A stretch of 64,000 nucleotides of DNA from Hemicordylus capensis (lineage: Eukaryota > Chordata > Lepidosauria > Squamata > Cordylidae): contig NC_069670.1 of assembly GCF_027244095.1 (NCBI RefSeq), positions 17,069,320-17,133,319 of the forward strand. The letters run 5' to 3'. Both the position numbers and the translations under genes were made by a program. The notes under the pieces are model-generated. The model made no database searches and had not been told where the DNA came from. It saw nothing but the letters and a program-made list of their open reading frames with translations. Within the stretch, counting starts at the first letter, position 1; every line of letters begins with the position of its first letter. This document shows positions 19,298 through 30,500 of the stretch, piece by piece.

Positions 19298-21465
19298 ATG
19301 AGCGCCCTGCGGGACGTCTCCTTGCAGGACCCGCGGCTCCGCTACGAGCTGGTCCAACGCATCGGCTCGGGCACCTACGGCGACGTCTACAAGGTGCGCG
19401 TAGCGGATGGCGCGCCCAGGGCGCACAGCCGGAGTTGGAGGGGCGCCCGCCTGGCGCGCGCGGGTCGGGCCGGGGTGTGGGGAGCTGGGATCCCGGCCGG
19501 GGGGTCGTGCAGATCGGGGGGGCACCCCGTGATGGTAGTGCGTGGGGGCGGGCGGGTTTGGGGTTCCCGCACTCCTGGGTCCTTTCCCTGCGCTGAGCAG
19601 CTTGGAGAGCCCTGGAGGGAGAAACTTCTGGGGATGATGCGCCCGCGGTTGCTGCAGCCCAGGAAGCCCTCCAGGGAAATGGGGAAGGCGGAACCCTGCT
19701 GCGGGAGGAGTGGAGTGGATGAACCGCGAAGCAGACCACCGGAGCATTGGTAGGGATCTCCTCGGACTGGGGGCTAGAGAGAGGGGGAGTCAAGACGGGA
19801 CAGCTGAGGTTCTTTGGGCCCAAGGATGCCCAGGAAAGATACCCGCCACAACCGGGGACCTTCGGAGGAACCAGGAGGGGTGAGTATGTGCCAGGAAGCA
19901 AGGATCAGGGGGGGTCTCTGGGCCAATCTCTTTGGAGCCGGTCCTTGGATGTGCCCCAAAGGGGGCACTTGATTCCCCCCTCCACTTTCCCCCAGTGGTG
20001 CTTCTGTACTTTGATTTCGGCCTTTTGCAGTCCTCTTGGCTTACTACGACGACGACGTCTCGAAATAGATGCCAGAACTTGGCACAGAACAGGCCGGCAG
20101 AAGCTGGTGCCGCGCCATGAAAACTCCAGATTGATCTTGGGCTGCCGTCGTGGAAGGAGCCTTGTGTTTTGGAGCAGTTGTATAAATATTGGATCAGGTG
20201 GCAAGAGGGGCCCTCCTGTCCTTGGGAGCAAGAGAGCAGGTTTGGCCGCTGGAAAGCCTGCTGTCCTTGGAGGGAAGGAGGTTCATGGTTAGATTGAGAA
20301 GATGGCAAAGGTGCTCAGGAATACGACAACAAATATTTATATACCGTTTTTCAACAAAAGTTTCCAAAGCGGTTTACATAGAGAAATAATAAATAAATAA
20401 GATGGATCCCTGTCCCCAAAGGGCTCACAATCTAAAAAGAAATGCTAGAGAGACACCAGCAACAGCCACTGGAGGGATGGTGTGCTGGGGGTGGAGAGGG
20501 CCAGTTGCTCTCCCCCTGCTCAATAAAGAGAATCACCACGTTAAAAAGGTGCCTCTCTGCCCAGTTAGCAGGGGCAATACTTTCCTGTTATGGCATCAGA
20601 ACCGGGATGACGGGGTGTGTAGAAGCTTTTGGGCCTAGAGAGCGATGTTGGATAAGCTGGCATCTCCTCGGAACTGACAGACGTTGCGATTTACTGACAT
20701 TTTATTTGCTTGCTATCTCACTCGTATTTGGGTGCCTCTGCTGTGTCTCCTGGATGCCTCGGACCGGCGTCCCCTCTTAACAGGGATCCCCAGATGTTGT
20801 TGACTACAACCACCAGAATCCTCAGTTGTAATTACTCCGGCTTGGGGATGATGGGAGTTGTAGTCAACAACATCTGGGGATCCCTGTTAGAGGGGACGCT
20901 GCCATATTTGCTTGCTGTCTCCTGGGTGCCTCAGCTCTGGCTTCCGGGTTCCCCTGCTTAGAGAGGTGCTCTACAGCTAGAGGGTCCTGAATGTGATAAA
21001 CACAGGCCTTTTCTAGGGTCTGCGTCTGTCCAGAGCTGCACAGGTATTCTGCTGGTGTGGGGGGGCCCCAGTCGATATGCAGGGTCCTCTTCGGTCACAT
21101 GTCAAAGGTTCTCAGAGCTGGGGCTGATGGGAGCTGTAGTCCCAACATCATCTGGGGACCCAGCTTTGAGATCTTCTCTGCATATTGATTGGCTGCACCG
21201 AGAAAGGGTCCCTTCGCTCTCATCTGCGCCTGCAGTTGCAAGTTCCAAGGCCTTTGTCAATCATCCCAGGGCCTTTGCTGTAATTGGCCAGAATAGAAGG
21301 AGGTGGGAGCAAGCTTGCTCCTGGCCAAACAGTTGGGTAGAATTCTGCCTACAGCTTTTGCCTTGTACTTCTGGAAGGACTAGAATCTTGCATTCATTCA
21401 TTTTTTTTTTTTAAAAGGAAAGCTGGATATTCAGGGCAGGGAGGCTGGAACAGTTTTGAGGGTGG

Positions 21466-21501
<36 letters not shown>

Positions 21502-24500
21502 CCTACTGGTGGGGCTTCCCCCAGCCATTTATGCAGTTGTCCTTATTCATGCTCTGTGTCCATACAGTGCATGGTGATGTGGGAGGTGGGGGACACCCAA
21601 ATATAGCATAGAAAAATGTTTAAGATTTTGGGCCGGTGCCAGTGATGCAGCTGCCGTGTCGATGCCCCTTTAAATGGCTGCATATGGCAGCTATAATTGG
21701 GTGGGCGGTGTGTCCGTGCGCAACGATCCATGCACGTGCGAGTGAGTTCAGCAGTTCACCAGAGAAACTAGGTGGCATTCACCACTGCAAATCTGGGGAA
21801 AGGGAGGATGTTGACCATTACCCCATTTACTCACCATATGGTACCAGCCGCCCTGTAGAGCACTTTAAAGTGGTCTCCTAAGTCCACACAAGTGACTAGT
21901 CCTCAGGCCTCTTGGCGCGTCCGCCTCTCCGTATGTCCTTGCGGTTGTGCCCTATGCGGAGGAAAAGAACCAAGGCTTGTAAAGCGTATTTAGTTGATTC
22001 TGCACCATCCCATACAATCCAGGAAAATGGCTGACACTCTTGTTCTGTGTGGTTATTGTTGTGTGGAAACTGTGGAGGGGGTGGGTGTAGCTCAGTAGAG
22101 CATCTGCTTTGCCTGCAGAAGGTCCCAGGTTCGATCCCTGGCAGCATCTCCAGGTAGGGCTGGGGAAGACTCCTGCCTGAAACCTTGGAGAGTTGCTGTC
22201 AGTCAGTGTAGACAATCCTGAACTAGATGGATCAAGAGTCTGACTCAGTAGGAAGCAGCTTCCCAAGTTCCTTAGGTGTGGTGCTGATTGCTTCTAACTT
22301 GATCTGGGTACTCCACAAAATTCTGTCTTTAATATCTTGGAGGGGTGACTTTCCTATCACTGGGAACCCCAAAGGCCATCTTGCCTGACCCCCTTGCCTG
22401 AGAGTCAGGACTATCCTGTGCATCCAGTTTAGCCAGCCCAGATGGCAGCATGACCTAGGCCAGGCATCCCCAAACTGTGGCCCTCCAGATGTTGCTGAAC
22501 TACAACTCCCAGTATACCCAGCCACAAAAAATTGTGGCTCGGGATGCTGGGAGTTGTAGTTCAGCAACATCTGGAGGGCTGCAGTTTGGGGATGCCTGAC
22601 CTAGGCGGAGAGCAGCAAGGGGCATACAGGCCAGAGAGCTGCCGATGACTCAAGGGAGTGGGCAAAGCCGCGTGCTGCAGCAGATGGCAAGAAAGAATAA
22701 TAATAATGCAAAACGATGAAAAATTCTCCGCCCCCTTTAGAATGAGCTAGATAATTTTGACTTGGGGAGAGGCATTCCTTCCTGACCCTACTTATGGTGC
22801 TCAGCTTTTAAACGTGCAAAGCTTGTTCTCTGGGGTCCCTGCAGGTCATCTCGCCTCTCTCTGGCTGGGCCCGTCTTCCTTGCCGACGCTTCCCCTGTAG
22901 CTGCATTCATACATGACCAGGGAATCTCTTGATCGTCTTCTCTGGGGCTCTGGAGAAAAGCGTCCCTCCCTCGGCCAAACCCAAGCAGCTGGCTTGATGG
23001 AGCCTCCTGCTTCTCGTCCCGGATGCTCCCCGCTGGAATGAGCATTGTTCGGACCGGTGGGGCATTTCCTGAGATTCTCGAGGTTCGAGCAGGTGGATTC
23101 GGAGCTAGGGCTCCTGGGTTCCTCGGGCAGCCTGGACCTCTCCTCCGGGGATTATCTTTAAGATAAAATCTCTCCAGAAATCAATGCTGTTTTATGATTA
23201 AAACAGGAATGATGATGAGAATAACATGATTGTTCGCATCGGCCTAGGCTGGGTGTCACTCAGGGTGCCGGTGTTGTGGGGGGTGGTCTGTGCCCAGGAC
23301 CCCCAGATGGTGTTTTAGAGATGGGCTGGTAGGGCCTAGGGGGTTGGAACTGGGGAGTTTAACCAGTGTTGGGGTGCTCGGAAGGCGATGAGGTGGTAGC
23401 TCCGTCTGCTTTGCAGGCAGAAGGTCCAAGGTTCGATCCCTGGCAGCATCTCCAGGTAGGGCTGAGAAAGAGCCCTGTGTGAAACCTTAGAGAGCTGCTG
23501 CCAGTCAGTGTAGATAATCCTGAGCTAGATGGACCAAGGGTCTGATTCCGTTTAAGGCAGCGTTCTACGCTCTTAGGTTTTTGGGGCCCCTAATATGGAA
23601 CTCCAGCTGTGAGGCAGTTTGCACGTGCACGGAGGTCATGGTTTCGTTAAGATGTGTCCCAGGGCGGATTTCTGGAGAGCCACAACTCTGAGGTCGACTC
23701 TAGAGTCAGATGAAAGGGGAAATCCAGGGCAGGGGTGGCAGCACAGACAAGCTGATGGTTTCCTGTCACGGCAGCAATCTCTGGAAGGCAGGGGTTCTGA
23801 ATCTTGGGTCCCCAGATGGCACTGGACTACAACCCCCATCATCCACAGCGCTGTGGATGATGGGAGTTGTAGTCCGGCAACATCTGGGGACCCGAGGTGG
23901 AAAACGCCTGTTGTAATGGATGCCACTCTGAAGCAAAGTGTGAGAGATGCATCCGTGCCCCCTGGAAGCTCGTTGCGGCGTTGCGACCACGTGTGATCCG
24001 AGATTTGCAACATCCCCTGCAGCGTTTCAACAGATCCTGAGGCCCCCTTCTTTGTTCAGCTGCGGCAGCTACTGTGGACCATAGAACCGCTTGGGCTGGG
24101 ACCTCTCTCAGTTCTGGCTGGCTTTTGAAACCTAAGCCAGGAAGCGAGTTGGGGGCCTCTAAAATGCCCCTTTTATTCCAAACGTGTTCAGAAGATGGGT
24201 TCAGGTTTGGCCCATGTGTGAGACATTTCTGGGAGGGAGGGAGGGCAGGCGGGCTGTGCCACCGGCGTGGCATGGTGTCTGCTTTGGCACAGAGTTATTC
24301 TCCCAGGGCCTTTGGGTGAGGGAGAGGGTGCCCTGTTTCTTTCCTCTTCTGTTGCTTCACCAGATGCTTTGGGGACAGACCCACACGCCACGCCCTTTCT
24401 GCAGAGCAGGCTCAGCAAGCAGGAGGAAAGGAAGTTGCTTCACCGTCAGACAGGATGGCAAGCGGGTGGGGGAGCAGGGCTGGTCTCCCCCCCCCCTCCC

Positions 24501-27500
24501 CGCCGCCTGCCTGCCTGCCTGTGTTTACAAGAGCTTCCTAACCTTTGCTGAGCTCAGCGGGACAGCTCAGCAGGACAGTCTCCCCCCCCCCCCCCCAGCG
24601 GAAGCTGCCAGATCTCTGAGCCGCTGTAACTCCTTAAACCCCAGGCTGGCTCTGATGACTCAGTGGCGAGGCGTGTGCACTCAGCCCATGCTCAGGAACA
24701 CCTTGCTCATCTTGTCCATTCCAGAGTGTATCGGTGAGACGTGGAACAGGCGCTCGGCTAAGATCGGGCTCGTATTAAGCCTTCAGAGGACTGACATTTT
24801 TGCCTTTTGCTCCTTTAATTCCCACCCACACCTTTTAAAGGGTTTTTTTTGGGGGGGGGTCAGGTGCCACTTTTGATTAGCCGTGTTGATTTTAGGGCTA
24901 AGAAAACTCATTTTGAACTGTTTTGAGCGAAGGCTTGGCGATGTTTTCCTTTCTGAGTTTGTCTTCTTTTTCCAGACAAAAATGCATCCGTGTATGAAAA
25001 ATAGGACAATGTGAGTTTCCAGCCAGTCCTCAGTCTGGCCACATGACTGCGAAGGGGACGACAGGTCCCTGGAACACAGGGTGGGGAATTTCCTGTAGGT
25101 TTTGCATAGGAAAACAGAGCAGATCAGGCAACGGGTGTGAGCAACACACTCATGCGTGGCTCATATCTGCAAACACAACACCCCCCCTCCGCCCACACAC
25201 ACACCCACACACCCATATGGCAATGAAGCTGGACTTGGAGTGCACAGAAAAGAGACCTTTGGAAGTGACCCCAGATGCTGGACCATGACTAAGAGGGTGG
25301 TACGCAAGCGAACACATTTTCTGCTACCCCAAATCTTTCTGTGTGGGCAGGAGGGAGACTTCTCTCCCTACTTCAAACTTTGAACAGATGAAGCTGCCGC
25401 CCACTGAGTCAGACCCTTGGTCCATCTAGCTCAGTATCGTCTACACTGACTGGCAGCAGCTCTCCCAGCATTACCGAGAATTCATGCTGGGAGTTTAACC
25501 TGGTACCTGTCTGCCTGCAAAGCAGGTGCTTTACCAGTAGGGTGGTTTAGTGTTTAGAGTGCTGGACTAGGCCCAGGGAGACTCGAGTTCAAATCCCCAT
25601 TCAGCCATGAGACTTGCTGGGTGTCTCTGGGCCAGTCCCTTCTCTCTCAGCCTCACCTACTTCACAGGGTTGTTGTGAGGAGAAACTGAAGTATGTAGTA
25701 CACCGCTCTGGACACCTTGGAGGAAGAGCGGGATATAAATGTCATAAAAAATAAAATAAAATAAATAGAGTTATGGACACTTCTATTAATGAACATAGGA
25801 AGTTACCCTCTTTTAAGAAGCTACCACCTAGCATCCACACGAGGACTTCTTAACCCTTTTGTACCTCATGGACACCCCCCTCCCCCGATGCTCAAATATT
25901 ACCAATGGACCCCCACCCCATTTATAATTTTATAAATTATGTCATTAAAAATTCAAGAAAAATAAAGGATGATTATAAATTACACATACAGTGGGTATAG
26001 GAAAGAATCACCCCCTTTGATAGACCTTAAATTCTGGTTCCCTTACATCCTGAAATGAAAACACAAAGAAAATTCCCTTCACCAGCTGTACTTATCCAAT
26101 GCAACCTATAACATCCAACTGAAAAACATCACAATTACAGTCCAGAAAAAGTGTCAGAAACAAAACAAAAAAATTACTGAGATTGAAAAAGGATCACCCC
26201 CCCAATGTCAATATTTTGTTGAACCACCTTTTGCTTTAATAACAGCCTTGAGTCTGTTGGGATACTTCTCTATCAACCTTGCACATCTAGACGGAGCAAT
26301 ATTTGCCCACTCCTCCATACAGAACTGTTCAAGTTCGGTCACATTGGATGGTAGGTGTTGGTGGACTGCTATCTTCAAATCTCTCCACAGATTTCCTATG
26401 GGATTTAGGTCTGGGCTCTGACTGGGCCACATGAGGACGTTCACTTTTTTCTCCTTCAGCCACTGTGTGGTCAATTTTGCTGTGTGCTTCGGATCGTTGT
26501 CATGTTGAAAGGTGAATCTTCTGCCCATCCTCAACTGTCTGGCAGAGGGTAGCAGGTTTTCTTCCAGAATCTGACGGTATTTGGCCCCATCCATTTTTCC
26601 TTCTACCCTAACGAGAGCCCCAGTCCCTGAGGCAGAGAAACACCCCCACAACAGGATGCTGCCACCTCCATGCTTCACTGTAGGTATGGTGTGTTGTGGA
26701 TGGTGAGCTGCGTTGGATTTACGCCAGGTGTACTGTTTGGTGTTGAGGCCAAATAGTTCAATCTTGGTCTCATCTGACCATAAGACCTTTTTCCATTTGG
26801 CATCAGAATCTTCAAGGTGCCTTCTGGCAAAGCTCAAACGAGCTTTAATGTGGCCTTTCTTGAGAAGTGGCTTTCTCCTTGCGACCCTCCTGAACAAGCC
26901 ACATCTGTGGAGCACTCGTGAAATTGTTGTCACATGCACAGAACAACCACTCTTTGCCATGAAGTCCTTTAACTCCTTCAGAGTGGCCATTGGCCTCTTG
27001 GTAACCTCTCTTACCAGTTTCCTCCTTGCTCTTCCATCCAGTTTGGAGGGCCGACCGGATCCAGGGAGGATAGCAGTCCACCAACACCTACCATCCAATG
27101 TGACCGAACTTGAACAGTTCTGTATGGAGGAGCGGGCAAATATTGCTCTGTCTAGATGTGCAAGGTTGATAGAGAAGTATCCCAACAGACTCAAGGTTGT
27201 TATTAAAGCAAAAGGTGATTCAACAAAATATTGACATTGGGGGGGTGATCCTTTTTCAATCTCAGTAATTCTTGTTTTTTGTTTCTGACACTTTTTCTGG
27301 ACTGTAATTGTGATGTTTTTCAGTTGGATGTTATAGGTTGCATTGGATAAGTACAGCTGGTGAAGGGAATTTTCTTTGTGTTTTCATTTCAGGATGTAAG
27401 GGAACCAGAATTTAAGGTCTATCAAAGGGGGTGATTCTTTCCTATACCCACTGTACATGTAATTCATTTTACATATTGTATGCAATAACTAAAGGGATCT

Positions 27501-30500
27501 CTCCTTAATTCTATATCTAATTTTTCATAGACCTGCTTGACCTATCCCCGGGGTGGACTGGCTCTTTAGGGTTTCAGACAAGGGTCTTTTCTCAGGCCTA
27601 CCTGGAGATCCTGCCATTTTTGTCTGGAAAGAGATCTTGTCTGGAGATCCTGCCAGGATTTGGAGCTAGGGCCTTCTGCAGAGAAGCAAATGCTCTTCCA
27701 CTGAGCTCCGGATGCTTCTGTTGACAGACGTAGCAAGCTGCCGCCTTCTGCGAAGTCAGACGATTGCCTCGTCTCGCTCAGTATTGTCAGCACTGACTGG
27801 CAGCAGCTCTTCAGGGTTTTCCTCTTCAGGGTTTTCCTGCCTGCCTGGGGGCGCTGCCCTGGATTGAACCGGGAGTCTTCTGCATGGAAATAGGTGCTGA
27901 GCTATAGCTCTATCCCAACCTCTTACCTTCTTGCTTCCCTTTACAGGCCCGTGACACCGAGTCTGGAGAATCGGCAGCCATTAAGATAGTGAAGCTTGAT
28001 CCAGGTAAGCGGGTCCCCAACCCTCTTGGGGCTCTGTGCGCATTCCGGCTTCATGGATTTTGGGCTATCGAAGTCTCACGTCCCCGCTTTCCAAACTGAC
28101 CTTGACAACCTGGCAACGGGGTCAAAGGCCTTAGAAAAGACTGTGGCCTCTTGCAGCTTATATATAGTGTATATTTGCCTTGTGAACAAAGGACCAGAGA
28201 CATGTTGGAGCTTGAAAGGAGAGCTCTCCCCCGGGGAAAGAGTGCCATTCGGGACCAAAACCGATTTCTCGTTCCATCTCCTCAGGGGACGACATTGGAT
28301 CGATTCAGCAAGAAATCACGACCCTCAGGGATTGCCGTCACCCTAATGTCGTGGCCTATTTTGGCAGCTACCTCAGGTGAGGCGTAGGGTTGCCATATTC
28401 TGGCTTTCGAAATTCGGGTGCCTGGTTTGCATATTACGTCAAATGGCTGGGAAATCATTTTTGAGCCGAAGAGGGACTGCACGTTTTACTCCATAACTCC
28501 GCTTCTGCAAGGGCTAGAGCTTAGCTTTTCTTGTTTTAATGAAAGCTGAAATCCAGGCGAATCTGGGCGGGCGAAGCAATCTGGGTGAGATGCTTAAAAT
28601 CCAGGTGAAACCCGAAATTCGGGGGGGCCTGGCAACTCTAGGTGGGGGGCCCCTCTCTGGACTTAACCATGATTTTACAAGCTGTGAAGAGAGGCAGTCC
28701 CAGACTAACCTGACGTGGCAAAAACCGTGAGCGGGGATTCATCTCGGGGACCAAAACAGGGAAACCGAGGATTCCCGTGTGCTTCGGTTTATACCCCATC
28801 CTCAGCTGAACTTGCCCGTTAATGTACACGCAAAAGAAATGAGGGTAACCGGAGTGAAGAAATGTTGGCTCAGTTTATCAGCCAGACAAAATATTTTACT
28901 CGTCAGGCTATGTTGGTACATTGTTCATCAGGACTTCTTTTACTCGTCGGGCATCATTTTTCACTCGTCACAGACTAGTAGACTCGTGGATTTCTGCAGC
29001 CCTGAGGATAACAATAAAGCTCTAAAAATTGTGCATTTGGCCAGTTGTCCAGTTTACGGCATCGGTGTGTTTCATAAATATCAGAATGATAAGGAATACA
29101 TTCCTCCTTACCAGAGGAGTATTGAAGTTTTTATCTGACACTCTGATTATATCTCCTGTTTTCCTGTGACGTAGGAATGACCGTCTGTGGATCTGCATGG
29201 AATTTTGCGGAGGAGGTTCTCTGCAGGAAATCTACCATGGTAAGATCCAGGTCTGCCTGCTTACTTGGTGGGGCCTGGGGTTTGGGGGCTCTCTCCAGCT
29301 GACTTAGCTGAAGGGCACAGGATTCCTGGGTTTTGCTCCCAGCTTCAAAATGAGCTGAAGAAGGGAAGTGGCCCATCTGGAGATGGGTTTTGGTAATGAA
29401 GGTTGTCAATAACCATGAGGACTAGCTGCTTTCCTTCTTTCTTTTCTTCTTAGGTGCTACTCTCATTTTTCCTCCTCCCTTTTCCTTTCTCTTCTTTGAA
29501 AGAGAGTGAGAGTTTAGCATCTTCTGTTAGAGCGTCCTTTGCACAAGTACTCGAGCAATTGTGCTGGGAATGCTGGGAGTTGTAGTCCAACAACATCTGG
29601 AGAACCTCAGGTTTTACCCCTGTACTGGTGAAACCAGCCTAGAGGGTGATGAGGCTTCACTGCGGGATAGAGGAAGGAGCAGAGGGTGGGACTGAGTTTC
29701 CTGCAGAGCTCTCTGCCTGTATTAGAATGTGCACGACAATCCTCTATGCTGTCTGCAGTGCAGAACTCCGCAGCCTAAGGCAGGTTTGCAAGGGAAAAAA
29801 GAGTGTGCAGAAATATATGACTCAATATCTATAGGAGTGGGGAGAACATAGAGACCTGGGGAGGAGTATGTCCTCCTCCACAATGGTGCTGGTAGGAATA
29901 TAGGATGGCCTCCATCAGTCACCATACCCTTTGACCAAAGAGGAAACTGTTCTGCTGACTGATTTGTCATAATAAGCCTCAGTGGCTTCACTTTTTTTCG
30001 GTGAAAGATTTTGCTTCCCCTTCTTGCTGGTTGGAGTGTGTGCGATCACAGGGGTGGAGGGAGTCTGGAAGAGGAAACTTGCTTTGTTTGAGGAAGGTTC
30101 CTGTGTTGGTTCAAGAGTAGAATGATGGGGAGAAGTTTCAGTAGGTGCCGCTTTTCCTAACATTGAAGCGCAGACACAGCGAAGACTAGCGCTGAATCCC
30201 ATCTAGTTGACTCTGAGCTCCCTCTCTTGAGATAGGAAAATTTATTGTTTATTTACTTATTTATTGTTTGTTGATATTAATAATTTTTATTATTTATTAT
30301 CTTTTCTCTTCTTCTTCTTTCTCTTCTTCTTTCTCTTCTTCTTTCTCCTCTTCTCCTCTTCTCCTTCCTCTTCTTCTTATCTTATTTATTAAAAGTTGCC
30401 ACCTGCTTTCTCCCTCCTAAAGAGGTGGTCACAGCAGCTAATAGAACAGAATAAATAAAATAATGTCAATAATTTATTTATTTTTTAAAGCAATACAAAA

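Larger units (their letters stand above)
19394..27946 (+). other. MAP4K2: MAP4K2 intron 1
   Basis: 8553 bases between the GTGCGC donor and the CCCTTTACAG acceptor. The first kilobase is GC-rich. It holds an L2-tailed repeat, five hAT MITEs, composite SINEs, a (CA)n run (21468-21500) and the Tc1-like element. 24.0-25.4 kb looks unique, with several open frames and no recognisable product. Confidence 0.85.

Noticed and set aside
19074-19901. 275-codon minus-strand open frame over MAP4K2 exon 1
   Set aside because: Antisense of a CpG island, low-complexity Arg/Pro/Ser composition, no splice or start support.
22081-22150. tRNA gene-like A and B boxes
   Set aside because: They belong to the tRNA-type half of an abundant SINE; no cloverleaf 3' half or terminator of a real tRNA gene.
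24184-24876. 230-codon plus-strand open frame in MAP4K2 intron 1
   Set aside because: No recognisable domain, contains poly-C and simple repeats, and has no splice context linking it to MAP4K2.
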